Positions 38,801 to 52,586 of a stretch of DNA of 64,000 nt are shown piece after piece; the stretch's first letter is position 1, and each line of letters starts with the position of its first letter. The position numbers and the translations under genes were made by a program. Under the pieces are notes generated by a model that searched no databases, was not told where the DNA came from, and saw nothing but the letters and a program-made list of their open reading frames with translations. Source of the DNA: Anoplopoma fimbria (taxonomy: Eukaryota; Chordata; Actinopteri; Perciformes; Anoplopomatidae); the NCBI RefSeq assembly GCF_027596085.1, contig NC_072469.1, forward strand, positions 15,258,238 through 15,322,237, given 5' to 3'.

Positions 38801-41179
38801 GTGCTGCATGATAAATGGCAGATATTCTTTCTTCACTAGCTAGATGCTAACCTCTAACACCTAGCAAAAGTGAATATTTTTGGGGTGTTTCCTAAAGACT
38901 GAAATATAGTAAGAATAAGAGCAAATATTGGACTTGGCTTCATCAGGTTGCCAGAAACACCGAAAACTAAACTCCAAATGAATTAATGCTAATGTCGCTG
39001 CATGTCTGCAGCTCTGCAAGCTTAGCACGCTCTTCATACAGCATGTCTTAAGATATCATGCTCCTCTGCCCCCAAATGACAAAAAAAACAAACAATAAAT
39101 GCAACTTTAAAGCAGACACATTCCATCCCACATCTCAGCCAGACTACTGGTCCTCAGCTTGACGCACATTTCTGGAGATCAATAAAACATGGAGGAGACA
39201 ACAAGCAGCTGTAAATGACAAGCTTGTCTGAGGCCCTCCGCTGTGCGTCAGACACAGGGGGAGCTGACCATCATGAGAAATCCTGTCTCCAGCCTTCACT
39301 TCTTCCATGTGCCACTGGACAGTTAAGCCTAAAGATACCTGACACCATATGTTTCCCTGTGCAGTAATGACTGCTCCTCGCAACGCTTTTATGGCAGCCG
39401 GCCTCTGGAGGCTCAGTGATCAGGGACATGTCCAGGCCTCAATTAGAGCTGCTGGAAAGTAGCCCTCCTCGCTCGACCAGCAGCAGCTTTTTTTTAACAC
39501 CTCTCTGGTGATGAATCCATTCACTCTGTGTTGCAATATTTAAATTGAAAAGAAAGCATGCAGTCTGCAGTTTGAAAATTTACAACAAAATCCATGAGGG
39601 GCACTGAGAAGAAAGAGGCAAGGGGTAGCGTGTATATGAGCAGGAGGAGACGAGCAGTGGTTTGAGGACAGAGAGCAAAGTAGAGAGAGAAACTAAGGAG
39701 ATGAAGACAGAGAGGGAGGGAGAGAGCAACGAGGAAGACCAAAGGCATGTGGAGTTCACCATCACTTTGCTTGGCTGCACTGTGATTAAAGCGAGGAGCC
39801 CCTGGAGAGAGAGGCGGCTCCGGGCCTGCCCAGTCAGTTCTCCCGCTGCCTTGATCTCCTGCGTGTCACCCACAGAAACACACCGCCAAAACCTTCAGGA
39901 AGGGCTCGCTTTTTTTATTGCGCCGGGTCCCCCGTCGGCTCCGTGGAATGTGCAAAGCAAGCACAGATTGTCATGGCACTGAGCTCCTCTCAATTTAGAC
40001 GAAGGAGGTCTGCTTTGGATGAGCTGAACTGCTGCCTGGATCCTCAGCTTCTTTTTTTTTTATGTTTTAATGAAGAGATCTTGCGCATTTCATGAACTTG
40101 TCAACCTCCGAGACTAGGTAAAAGAGAATTTTTTGGCAAGTGATTTCCCAGGAAGTGGAAAGTGAAAATAAGCCTACTAAACCTTGATTAATTCCCTTAG
40201 GGGGCTCTATCCTCTTGATTGGAGCGCCTATTCTTTCAGGGAAAAATTGATAATCAGAACCTTTTCAGACTGGGAGCCAGGAAAGGGAGAGAAAATGTGA
40301 CTCTCAATCTTAATTAAATTCGCCATTCGGTGGACTGATCAGTTGTGTGCCCGGTCCCTCCCTTGACCTTTTTTTCTTTTGGTCAAGTGACCTTCAGTCC
40401 CTGTCTGCGGAGCATCTGACAAGGAAGGAAAGCGCCCGAGGGGGGGTGAGGGAAGAAAGGCCGTGACATTACACACATTCTTAAAGCACCACAGCCGGGA
40501 TAATTACACCGATACTCACTTAACATGCATTGCAGGCGAGCATATCGTTTATCAGCTGCATGACCTCTAGCGAAGGATCTCTTCCTCTGATCTGTCTAAT
40601 TATTCCGGCTTTTTTTTTTTTTTTTTTTTTCTCCTTCGTCTCTTCCTTTCCGCCATTATGAGCAAACTGAAAAAACCTTTGTGTGTGCGCGTGTAATCTC
40701 AAACAAGTCAGAGTTGTAAACATCACAGCTGGCTGGGAGGGGGGATTTCGGAAGTTATTCACTGATGTTTTGTGCAAGATTTAAATTAATTCCAGTTGGC
40801 CCACAGCTATTTTCTATTATTTCTTCTGTAAAAATACACTTATCCTTCTTTTCACTTCTCATGCCTGTGGCCGATTGAAGCTCTATGGGGGGTTGTGGGT
40901 GTCATTTTTTATTTGTTTATTTGGGGGAAAGTGAATCCTCCTAACTCTGGTTAAGATACCTTGTCTCACACAACTGCTGCAACATTTCATTTGCGGAAAT
41001 ACTGAAATAGGACGAAGAGTCTAGAGCAATGAGGCTGTACTTAAACACAGTGGAGCTTTTGCACTAAATGCGAACACATTCACACATGAAATACTTTATT
41101 ATGTTGTTAATTGAGAGTTTCGTTGATATTCTTATTCTCGTTTGCTTACTTTTATTTATTTACAAACACATTCAAATTA
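38801..41179. other. Noncoding DNA, no gene recognised
   Basis: No gene was recognised. It includes T runs near 39489, 40050 and 40610-40630. The region 39400-40000 is somewhat richer in G+C. Open frames are short. Confidence 0.5.
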
Positions 41180-41545
41180 ATCCAACATGGTAAACATTGT
41201 ACCATGTTAGCATGATGCTATACTAAGATGTTGAACATGGTCAAACTGAAAATGCTAACATTGCACTAAAGAGCAGTACTGCTGAGGCTGATAGGACTGT
41301 TAATAGTAAATAATAAAGTTGGAGTGGAGTATGATTGTATGTACCAAATTTCACAGACGTTTTTCCATTAGTTTGTTTTCAAGACAATTTACCCTGACCT
41401 TAAAAAAATTCAACATTATGGTAGTGCAAGAAAAAAAGTCCGGAGATTACTAAAGTCATAGAATATATCCTCTTGGGAACATGAATGTCTCTATTAAAAT
41501 ATCATGGGAATTCCATCCAACAGCTGTTGGGATATTTCACTTTAG
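41180..41545 (-). repeat. Dispersed teleost repeat, copy B
   Basis: Same family as 10560-11165, inverted. CATGTTAGCATGATGCTA near 41203 corresponds to the GCTAA-rich part. ACCAAATTTCACAGACG (near 41343) and GGGAATTCCATCCAACAGCT (41506-41525) correspond to the ATTGCCATGA part read from the other strand. Confidence 0.5.
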
Positions 41546-42888
41546 ACGTCAGTGCATCCATCTCCACCACCTCTCTGCAACAAGACTAGAATGTGATGTA
41601 TAGCTTTGAAACATGCTGAACAAAATGCCTTTACTGACATTAAGATATTTCCTGTTCTTGGCAGGAACACACAGTACATGCAGCGAGGAACCAGCAAAAC
41701 AGTGTGAAAGGCAGAACTGTATGTAATATTATATGTGCCATAAACCTGCAGCTGATATTTCTGGGTCACTTATCTGCAGGGAACTACTTGCACTGTTCTA
41801 ACCTGTCAGCTCATTATGTAACACATTGGCCTACTTTTCCCTATACACTGCTGTAATTTTCCACTCGGCCTGTGTATTCCATGGGTTACCTTTTGAATGC
41901 AGGTGAAACTGACAGGATTTGAAGCATGAATTTCTCAGTTAAAGTGCTCAGGGTGCGGATGAAACGGCGTGAAGAAAAAGGAGAGCTAACAGTGTCAGAG
42001 ACCAAGACTGTCCGTTTTTTCAGCCTGTACATATTCCATTTTCACTTTATCCATGGCCTGGCAGCTTTCACTGTATTTTAGAACCACTTTATGGAGCGGC
42101 TTATGCAGACTGGTGGCTGGTTGACAAGGAGGATACAAAGAAGAGCTCAAGCAAAAGCCAAGAAAGCATCAAAAGTGTTCCAGAGAAGCGTGACTGTAGA
42201 CACTCTTCATCTCTCTACCAACAGGCCTCACTGCAGATCATCTGGCTGCTTTGAGGGCTAAAGGACCTGAACCGTGGTTAGGCCTGTTTTTGTGCAAATA
42301 CTTTACATCGCAGCTAACACACTAAGGGAATTTAAATGGATACTTTTTTTTCTACTGTTCAAGGTATCTCTTTTATTTCTGAAAAGTGGTTTGACACATC
42401 GCTGATTCAGTATGATCCTTCACCGCAGAGTTCAATCTATGCTTGAACGGCATCACCGTGCAACACTCATAATCAACAGGAAGTGTGATGTTGCCAGGGC
42501 GACTGTGGGTATTTACTCTTCATCTGCACCGAAGTCATGCAGCATGCGCTACGCAGTAGTTCCTGTTTGTGGTGGGACCACAAGTGTGCAGACTAATGAC
42601 TTTTCATTCTGAAGAAGAGATCATAATTTGCTCAGTGTGAGGCAAGACATGAAGCTATAAGGAGCTGTTTCTGAAAATATTTATGGTTGGTTATCCTCAG
42701 CCCCTCACGCCCAACAATCCCCAAAAAACATCCAGCAGTGTGAGTGAGTTTCACTGTGAATCTGTTATCTGTACATCCCCAAGCACATTTATGCAGAATT
42801 TACACTGGTCTGTATGCTGTCTGGCACTTATTCCTTCTGTAAATCCTGGCTTTTCAACACAGAGCAGCACAGGACAACGTGTGCAAGA
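41546..42888. other. Noncoding DNA, no gene recognised
   Basis: No gene or repeat family recognised. Confidence 0.45.
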
Positions 42889-42916
42889 AGATAAATAAAT
42901 AAATAAATAAATATAT

Positions 42917-42954
<38 letters not shown>

Positions 42955-42956
42955 TA
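42889..42956. repeat. (AAAT)n-(AT)n compound microsatellite
   Basis: AAAT units run into long AT stretches with one TAAAT interruption. The Ile-Tyr repeat frames on the minus strand come from this tract. Confidence 0.95.
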
Positions 42957-43851
42957 AATGCACAAAAAAAGGTCTGATGGGTGCTGTATCTGAGGGGGCA
43001 GACAGAAAGGATGGGCATCTGACATTTGAAACATGAACCATCAATAATAACATGCTGTATGAAACACCACACAGTAGCTATTAGCCCCGTTTATGTGCAG
43101 TCTGTAAGTGTAAGATTTCCTGCAGCAGCCAAGCTTGTTGCACACACAGCAGGGCATGGTTTGTTTAGTCCACTAGTTATTTAGGACTGGAGAATCCCTG
43201 TTTACCTGACTTTTAGGAGGGCTGTCTCTCTCACTCTCTCTGTGTGTGTTTCAGGTCAGCCCCGCCTCTCTCTCGCTCAGTTTCTGATCACACACACACC
43301 TGAAAGCCATTCAACAGTTAGTCGAGCAGTATGTCTACTCCCAGAGCCAGAGTTCTTGTCCCTCTTTGCTCTTGAGCTGTCTGTTGCTGGGCGCTGCTGT
43401 TCTTTCCGACACATTTCTCATACCGATGCGTGGAATAACGCAGCTTGGTCAGCGCTCCTGAGCTTCAAACTACGACGCTCTGCGTACCCCTCTAATATCT
43501 AGTTAAGCAAGTTTCAGTGACACCATGTCAATATGCGTTTGCAACATGCACGCACCGTTAGTTTCTCAAGGGACACCGACAGCCGTCTACTGGATAAAAG
43601 TCGTGTTTGTTTCTCATTAAGCCACTTGTTAGTAACCACCTTTTTTAAGACGAGTAAAAGAAAAATAATTCAAATTATTTTTAGTCTTAGAACAAATTGT
43701 TAAAATCTCTTATGCTTTGGTTGAACATAGACTTTATATCAGGCATCTAACCAAAACCCCATCTGAATGCTGGGTTGGCTTTCCAAACGTATGTTAGATG
43801 AGTTGCAGTATCAGACAACGAGGAGCACGGACCAAGCTATATCATTTGACT
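42957..43851. other. Noncoding DNA, no gene recognised
   Basis: No gene or repeat family recognised. Confidence 0.45.
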
Positions 43852-43889
43852 TGTCTGGAGCAAGAATGGGTCTGTTCTTGCTCCAAACA
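43852..43889. repeat. Hairpin, 15-bp stem with one mismatch, 8-nt loop
   Basis: The arms TGGAGCAAGAA (43856-43866) and TTCTTGCTCCA (43875-43885) are exact reverse complements around TGGGTCTG. Three more pairs form outside one mismatch. The loop is short for a miRNA precursor. Confidence 0.8.
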
Positions 43890-46800
43890 CGTTTAACTGG
43901 TGAAACTCTTTGTTCATTTTGTCTTTATTAAGGGAACTGTGTTGAGGTTCTCTGCTATTAATTGTGTTTCTCATGGTCTTTTAGTGTGATTCAGTAGAAT
44001 AACGGAATTTTAGTTTATTATTTCCACCTTGGAGACCCTGACCCTTCTGCTTTCCGTAATATTAGTTTATTTTTTTCAGTTAACCATCTTCATATTAAAT
44101 AAATGTCCTTTATTGTTACACTTAAAGTGCCTCACCAGCCTTTTATTGCTGTAATGTTACCATTTGTTTTGCAAAGGTTGGGTAAACCTTTTTGTTACTC
44201 CTTGTGTTCCCCAGGACATTAAGTCGAGGTTGTGTAAGTCAATACCTAAAAGTCATTCATATCCCAAATGGAAAGGTTACCTTAAGATACAGCGCTAAGG
44301 TGCAAAACACAATTTAGCCTACAGCCCCAGGGAAGCCATTAAACACACAAAGTCTGGCACATGGATATTAAAAAAAAGTGAAAAATCACCTCAGCTCAGG
44401 GACGTCAGACGGAGGGAGAGCCTCCGTCATGATTCTCATATTCATCTGTTACTCTGCCTCGCACACCGCAATGGATTCACATCTTCTGGCAAGATGCTAA
44501 TTGATAAGAAAAGATGAACATGTGAGTGCAGAGAGCTGGGAAATGAAATCCAAGATGATGATGGAGGAGGGGGGCGAAAAAAGAAAAATGGAGTAGATAT
44601 TAGCAGCTCTCTATAAATCAGGAGACCTGAACCATGCACAAAAGGCCATCCATCAAAGAGGGGAAAGGGGCCTCGCTGGGGTCGAAAGGTCAAAGGGGCT
44701 GAGATATGTAAGAAGGTCTCTCCACTCCCGGGGGACACATTTGACCGGTCCCAGAGTGAGACGAGACGAGGGTAAGCCATCGCTTTTGTCCGCCTGGAGC
44801 TTGACCTATGTGTTTCCAGTCTGTTGCTATTGACCATATACCCGGAAAAATAAAAGAAGCTTGAGAGCCAATGGCCCCGCCGTAACCCCTCGGCTGTTCT
44901 CAATCCTTCATCCTGAGTGATGGCTCCCTCCGCCACATCAAGTCTTTTAATCCACAGTCACTGTACTGCCTCACTTATGTGTCAAAGTGAAAAAGTTGTG
45001 CTGCGGCACTTCCCCTGGTTCCTCACAGCCTCTTGGTCAATATTTCTCATCAGGTGGGTGTGGGGGGGAAGACAAATGACCTCCAGAGCATTGACCTTGT
45101 CGTGGTTATTGGCAATGGGAGACAAGCTAAAGAATCTAACGTCCCAGAAGTTCAATTTCAGGCCCGCGTCTCCACATTGGGCCATTAAATACATCACCGT
45201 TACTGCCACTTAATTAGATCATTTCCCAGAAGCGTTCCCAAAATGGACGTCTGCGCATAATGATTTAAATGATGTAGCGGGCTCGTAGAAAAAACGTTCG
45301 CAAAGACATGTTGTAAATGATACAAAGCGTGTTAACATAAGCTCGGCATGTAAAAGGGCGATTTGAAAAATTGATGAGCCTCTAAAGATTTTAATTCCAA
45401 ATGTGATCCCTGATTTCGCCACGGAGCGCTAATCTGGGCGTGTAACGCGGCGTGAACGGGGAGCGTAGATATAGCGACAGCGCAGCGGTGAGGAAGCAGA
45501 GGCGATGTGACAGGAAACCTAGGAAAATATGAACCAGAGTGGAGGTATTAATGAAGGCGCTGTCGCCTTAATGAATGCCGTTCACCCCCCCCCCCCTTTC
45601 TACTTGAGCATCTGCTGAGAAGCGGCCTTGAATTCTGATATGTGATGATACTGTAACCACATCACCGAGAGCTCCCTTTCAGGATTCCTCTCTGTGTCAG
45701 AGGCCTCCTCCTCCTCCTCTCCTCCACAGAGCCGATACGGGGCGGAGGGGGGGCTATGGGGCAGATTGTGCTTAATCAGCATTTCAAAGCTGCTCCAGTG
45801 TCAATTATCCCAGGCCGCATTCCCTCCAGTCCGTGGACGGGTCAACGCTTGGAACGTCTGAGGATGACATCACCCTCCCTGGGATACACCGACGGAGACA
45901 GAGAGGGCTTGATTTCTACACCCTGTGTTTTTTCTACTTCTCTGAGCGTTTTGCTGTTTACCATGAAGGAGCGTCTCTTGGTTACAATGGTCACCCTGGG
46001 AAGCATTCATGTGGAGAATACAATTTAAAATTCCATCACTCAGTGTGAAGCTTTATTTTATTTTTTTTATCTCTTTTCCATTAGCTCCAGATGTCATATA
46101 TGTAAAATTGTTTTGCATTTGTTATGCACACAGAGGGGACGATATGTATGCTTTGCTGGCAGACTGTAGCATAATTCACTACTCACCACTTTGACTGCTG
46201 AATATGAAACATGCGCTCAGTATCAAGCAACTCCTGTCACGGAGCCAGCCGAGTGGAGCTGGCAAGCCTGAGTTTTCTCGGGACTTGTAAAGAGGCAGAC
46301 TTAATGGTTTCAAACAGAGATATTAAGGCCGTAGATCTCATACATTACAGTCAAGGGAGCGGTGGGACGGCTGCGTAGACGCTTCTCTGTTTCCCACAAT
46401 TTTCAACAGCTTCTGGATAGTTTATCTCATCCTGTAGGTCTCCTCAGTTTTGGCCAGATACCAAAAATATTTTCCTCATTAAATGCCAGACAGAGTCATA
46501 ACAGCTCTGAAAAAAACCCCTCCCCAATACCATTCTGTGAAGGTGGTTATGACATAACGTAGGCATCATGGACTCATACTGGGCAAATTGAGATTAAGTC
46601 ATAACGGCAGCGATGCTCTGGATTATAATTTGGATTTTGAAGCTTTGCATTGTGGTATTTAAGTCAGTTATTTATCTCATTAGCGATGAAATGATATGTG
46701 AGTGTGAAGGCTTATGAGAAACCAAAACTTCACAGCTCTGTAAAGTCAACATATAACTCAAACTTGCCTATCCTCATCATATTTCATCATTTTACCCACC

Positions 46801-48539
46801 TGTAGAAACATGCCAACCCATCTCAGTCCTGTGCTTTGTTTAACACAGAGCTATTTTTGTTCTTAACGCCCACATAGTCAGACAAAAAAAGGTTTAACTA
46901 AGGCCTCTCACTTATTTATGTATCATTTTTCTCTGTTTTCTTGATACTGTAACACATTCCTCCCTCCACTAACACCTGAAGACATTTCATCCAACAAGCT
47001 AAACTTTCACTACAAGTGATGAAATTCAGATGCGCTCTTAAAAAAACCTCCTTGTTGGTGCCGTAATAAGAGATAAAAGATCTCAATGACACATAAGACC
47101 ATTTATTTAGCATAAATCCTGCTAAGCCCCCAAATCCGCAGCCAAACTTCGGCGCACGGCGACAACAACCAGATGATCTATGGATCGCAAACTGTATTTA
47201 CCATCTAAATTGCTTCCCCACAATGCCAAGATGATGACAGAGATTAATCGGCTAAAGAGCTAAATCCAACCCCCGCACACCTTCAATACGGTGGCACATC
47301 TCAGGCCACACGTTTCCAACTTAAAGGCAACATTTGTATTCCTGAGGAGCGTCGTCTCTCGCCTGTTTTATGATATTACCGCCAGGAGACCGCGAGCAGG
47401 GGCTTCATCTCTCCATGTGTGGGCTCCAATTCAACCGTCATCCATTTCCCCCCACTATCTTTTTATCATTACGCAGTCTAATAAATGTGCTGTGTGCTCC
47501 GTGATGCCGCATCATACATCAGAACAAAGTGACCTGGGTCAGCGCATCGCAAAGCGCCAAGGTTACCCTCTCTTCCGCTCACGTTCACCCGCCGCTACTG
47601 AGAGAGGAGGAATATTTTTCATCTTTTGTCAGCTGGAAATGTTCTCTGACAAAGTAATAACCTCTTCCACGTCCCCTTTGAATGTCTAACACTGTGTCTT
47701 CTAAAAGGGAAACGACAAAGGTGCACAAGCCGCAGGGGTTGCGTCGCGGTGGTTTTGATCCAGCAGGTCGCCACTGACAAGTGCACTTCAATGGAAGCAG
47801 CAGGTTGTTCTTCCCACTGTGGTGGCTTTACAGCGGGTTTTGAGAGGATTCTTTAGTCGCCCACATCAAACACAAACAGCATAATATCACAGTGTCGCGG
47901 TGCATGAATGTGCGTGTGTATGTGAAGGTATCTGTGTTGAGGTGTGCTGTGCAACCTGTACGCCCTCCTGCAGATGGAGGATTAAAAGAACTTTCAGACT
48001 GGAGTCCAGCCAGCACATTTTGGTTTACCGTAGCGCTTTGGCAGAACACACACACACATACACACAGTTGGTCTTTTCAGTGTGCGATTGTGTGATTTTT
48101 CAACACATGCGATCCAAGGCTTGGCAGCGCATGTCCGGCTGTCTCCCAGCGATCACTCATCTGAGGCGAGAAAATCAGCAGTGGCCCCAGAAACTCAACG
48201 CGCTGATTGGAGCCAGATTGGAACAAGGCCTCCAAATCAACGGGACGTTCTCGGCTACATCATTGAGGCGAAGCGAGCCTATTATAGCACGGGATTAGCT
48301 ATCCTAGACAGCGGTTGCAATGAAAGACCTCCCTACCTCTGTCTTTTTTTTTTTAAACCAGCTGAAAAGCGAAGTAACATGACAAAGTCCAGCACATAGA
48401 CAGCCCCCGAAACACCGCCATCTCTCCGAATGACACTGCAGAGGAAGAGCAACCAGCAGCAAAGACTGCTTGATGTATGGGTGCTTTGAGATATGTGCAC
48501 TCTCTCTTTTTAATCTGGTGCTGACGGGAATGAATAGTC

Positions 48540-48542
<3 letters not shown>
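43890..48542. other. Noncoding DNA, no gene recognised
   Basis: About 4.7 kb with no recognised gene or repeat family. It includes a C run near 45587-45596, a GC-richer patch at about 45420-45520 and many short open frames on both strands. It is a candidate stretch for conserved noncoding elements, untestable here. Confidence 0.5.

Positions 48543-48582
<40 letters not shown>
48543..48582. repeat. (GT)n microsatellite, 20 units
   Basis: Uninterrupted GT run of 40 bp. Both minus-strand His-Thr frames come from it. Confidence 0.97.
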
Positions 48583-48583
<1 letters not shown>

Positions 48584-51500
48584 AAAAGGTGGGGCTGCAT
48601 CACTCCCATGGGGAAAGGGTAATGACTGTGCCACTAATAGAGAATCATTATAAACAACTTTAGCAGATCAAAGAAGAGATGTATTCATTGAAGTCCAAGG
48701 AAGCGAGGGATGACCGATACATCAGCGGTCCCTTTCGACGACCGTCCGCTGTGCTCTCTGAGAGATGCAACATGATGTCCCCCACAACCTTATAAATGTC
48801 CAAACCTGGGTTTAAGAGTGAGCTTGTTAACTTTTATAGGTGTGTGTAAGATCACGTCCCATAAATTACAATAAACTGCGTTTGCATCAGGTGCGCACAC
48901 CCATACATGGAGGGATGGCACCCGTTGGATTTTTCCGAGGAAGACGCCGTTTATGGTAGCAGGGCAAGTGAAGGTCGAGCCTTTTAATGTGATTTGGCTA
49001 CAAAGACCAATAAGAAAGAGAATGCATAAATATGAGCCTAAATACATAAAATGCAATGATAACGTACATACTAAAATGTTAATTCTTCTCCCTATTTGTG
49101 TAAGGAAATATTGATGATACTGCAGCTGTTGTGCACGTCTTTCAAAAGAGATTAAAATAGTTTTTGGACGTATTTCAAGATACAATGAGGTTTAAAAGCC
49201 TACGTTAACAGTTTTCTTCAATGGTGTTCTGCTAAATGCAAAACATTGATACTTTTTCCCCCTTTTCCAACAAGCCCCGGCATGGAGAGGCAAAGTCCCT
49301 CCACTTCCCGTATCCCCCCATGGGACATTGTTTTGGAAAACATATGTATGGTAGTCAATGGCAAGAGACATGTAGATGTGTTCTATCCAACAACTCAGCT
49401 GGGAAGCCAAAGAACGAGCAAAACACGTTGTTTGAATTAGTACATCCTGGTGCGAAACTTAGGGAGATGGTAGCTTCATTGAGAGACGTCACTAACGTAC
49501 CTTGTGGTCTTTCTAATTACATATACATATCAGTTGTATGTGACATTCCTTAATTGTTCCTTCGAAAATTTCTTTGAAAATTGACGAACATAATATTCTG
49601 GCAAAATTCAACAGGATCAAAGAATTATTTGTTTCTGGCCATTGACTACCCTACATATTTTTCTAAATAAGGTCACATGGTGGCCCATTGGAAGGGATGT
49701 GACTTATGTAGCATTAGCAGGTGAGACATCTGTCCTTTTAAAACACTTAACACCTACCAGGTTTCATTGTGTTGTTCATTTTTATTCTACTACTAGCTTC
49801 CTCTCAGAAAGTTTAAGCTTGTTAGCTCAGCTCGCTAATGTTAGCATCAATTCCTGTTTAAGTAGGAACCCAAATCACTCCCCCCGAAAACCATAATGTA
49901 GGGGGGGGGGGCAATAACTGCAGATAAATTAATAAAATGGTAATTTCTTCCTTTTGATAATTCAAATTTTTGAACAATGAAAGACAACCGTCTAAACGAA
50001 CAAAGGTTTCATACACAGATTTATTTTTATATTTACTTGTGTCAGTTCTACTTTAATTGACTGCCATTTTTCATTGTCCCCAGGACTCAAGTCTACCTTT
50101 GTCATGATCATGATGTAAAATCCCTGCTATACATCACTATTGCCCAAGGGTATTTGTGTTTCCATGTGGAAGAGGAAAAGTGTAAAGATCTGTGATGAAT
50201 TCCAACCTGTCAAGTGTTGATTTACAGGTCAGGTCTATGCGGTGAATTTGTGCATGAGCGCATGTGCCGGCATGTTAAGTGTGTGAAAATGCCTGTGGTC
50301 ATTTTTCATCTCTTAGATTAGTCTGTGTGTAAGTGTGTGTGTGAGAGAGAGGGAGAAAACGTTACCTCCTGGCTCTTGCCAAGCCAATATCTATTTCTCC
50401 ACTGGTTACCTTTTAATCTTTAAATACCATGCGACAGATTTCCAAAACTCCTCTACAGTTGAGTGATTTAGTGTTATTATTTTCCTGCTGTGTCCTGTCC
50501 GAGCACAGGGGCTAACTGGCACCAAGAACTGTTAATTACTTAATTATGGAGATAAGAAAATGGTCAGGAACAGAATTGGCAATGATTAATGCAAAGTCTG
50601 AGAAGATTTTTCTCTCTCTCTTTCTCTCATTGGAATTCAGTTTTAGATCATGCCTGGTCTATTTTAACACACACAAACACATTTTAACTTGTTGTTTTAA
50701 CCTCAGATCTCTAACTCTGCTCCTAGAGTACATCTCTTCTTGTCTTTTGTCTCTGCCCATTAACATTCAATTGAAAGTGCATGAATATAGCAGCCACAGA
50801 TTCATCATGTGTTTTTTGTCTCCCTTTCTCTTCCCTCATGAATTATGGAGCACCTCCCCTGGTACATTTAGTCCCGGTGCTAGTAAATTAAATGCAGTGT
50901 GCCGCCATGCCACACAGGAGCAAACGGGCCAAGCAGGGATGTATTGTATTGTGTACATTTATATACCCCCCCAGTGTTTCAAGGCATTGCAACCTCTCAG
51001 AAAAAAAACCTACAAGAAGGCATTTGTACTTAGACATATTTTTTTCCTCCCTGCTTTTTATTCTAACATCACTCATAATTATATAAAAAAACAGCCGTGA
51101 TATTAAAGCTTTCAACAGCCAAGTGAGTCTATTCAACTTGACTGATTGTGCAGTAATATAGAAATGATGTAACCATGATAATGGTGGAGTTATTTAACAC
51201 AGGCCAGTGTGTGATGCAAAGCATTTGACCTGAAGGCAAAAGAAAAGTTATGACTGACTTTTAAATGCTACGTTGCTCACACGATATTCACCTTAGCTTG
51301 TGGTGCACAGGCTTCACACTGCTCCATATTTCTCTGCCGAAGCAGGCATGAATGGGGGCACTGGCCCCCTTCTGGCCCCTGATTTATAGCGCTATGGTAG
51401 TAAAATGGCAGACTAGGATAACATGGGTGGTAATAAATGACTATAAGACAGCGACTAGCAGCTGTTAATGCCACTGCCATTAGACTGAAAAATGAAGGGC

Positions 51501-51648
51501 GCCAGCCATTTCGTCAGATTTATACATTTTCTCCACGCCATGCATTAGGGCATGTCATGCTAAAGTGGCAATCCATATATGAGCATTAATCGTCCGCTGT
51601 GCAATTTGGCTGCAGCCAAAATATTATGCAGGGATTTTGAGTGAGCCA
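48583..51648. other. Noncoding DNA; parts may be old repeats
   Basis: No gene was recognised. The 184-codon frame at 50546-51100 is the longest open frame outside transposon and microsatellite sequence, but it has no domain and could occur by chance in a window this size. GTTAGCTCAGCTCGCTAATG near 49820 hints at an old dispersed repeat. A G run lies at about 49900-49910. Confidence 0.45.
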
Positions 51649-52586
51649 GGCCTGTATTTATCAAGCACCTACAAATCACTCAGAGGAATCATCTTGAAAG
51701 TCAAAGACTAAAAACTCTCCTACGTCAGAGTAAGACTTGAGAGTTATTAATGAAGTTTAAGCAAGGAGAGGGAATACACCTAGGAGATCGCAGATGTCAA
51801 TGTGAGATTGTTGGACAGTAACGCATTACTCCAATGTGATTACGGAGAACTGCAATAACTGAAGATAGAATAAGAACTTTGTTGATACCACACCTGAAAA
51901 ATTCAACTGGTACAGCAGCTTAAGAGTCTAAGAAGCAAAGGACAGAAAGTTATGAGTGATAACTGAAAATTAAGTAATAAGTAATTACAACTTAGTTAGT
52001 CAATAGTTAGTTTGGCATTTTTTGGCATTGTATATTTGAGGGTTTGATGTTATTTTCAAGTTACCTGCCCAAAACTGTTTACGACATTCAGAAGCTTGAA
52101 ACATAATTGTTTAAGTAATTTAGCCAGTATAATTTGCAGTAAGAAAATTTAAATGCTAATAATATTTTTCAAATTTCTTATTTGCATATAAGACAGCAAG
52201 TTACACTGGTGAGACAATGGCAAAGCATAAGAAATGAAACATGCTCATCAACACTAAAATAGTGGTTGATGAGCTATGGATCATCCCTGTAAAGCATAGT
52301 TTCCTAATGGGAATAATCATGCCCAATTATTAAATGTTAATTTTCCCGTAATGTCACCCAGTCTTGGGAATACACCATAAACACCATAACAATAGGAATA
52401 TATATCTGAACTATTACAGGTTAAGACATCTCTGGAGCTCTGCCACATACTGAGCTATGAGAAATGCCCTTTTAGAAATGTTCTTTTAGTCCTATTGTCC
52501 TTGAAGTAGGACCATAAATGCATCAGACAATTCTTGGCCAGTTAGGACTGATATTCGTACTAAGAGACACTTTATAAAAATGGGCC
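51649..52586. mobile_element. Candidate non-autonomous DNA transposon
   Basis: The left end GGCCTGTATTTATCAAGCAC and the right end, which read from the other strand gives GGCCCATTTTTATAAAGTGT, form imperfect inverted repeats 938 bp apart. Fish and other vertebrate genomes hold many non-autonomous DNA elements with ends of this type (hAT-like in my judgement). No transposase remains inside. Part of the interior (near 51867-51903) resembles another old insertion. Target-site duplications were not resolved. Confidence 0.42.

Noticed and set aside
50546..51100. 184-codon plus-strand frame without microsatellite
   Set aside because: The composition is Leu/Ser/Phe/Cys-rich as in random AT-rich DNA, and no domain is seen. 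One frame of this length is not surprising among six frames of 64 kb.
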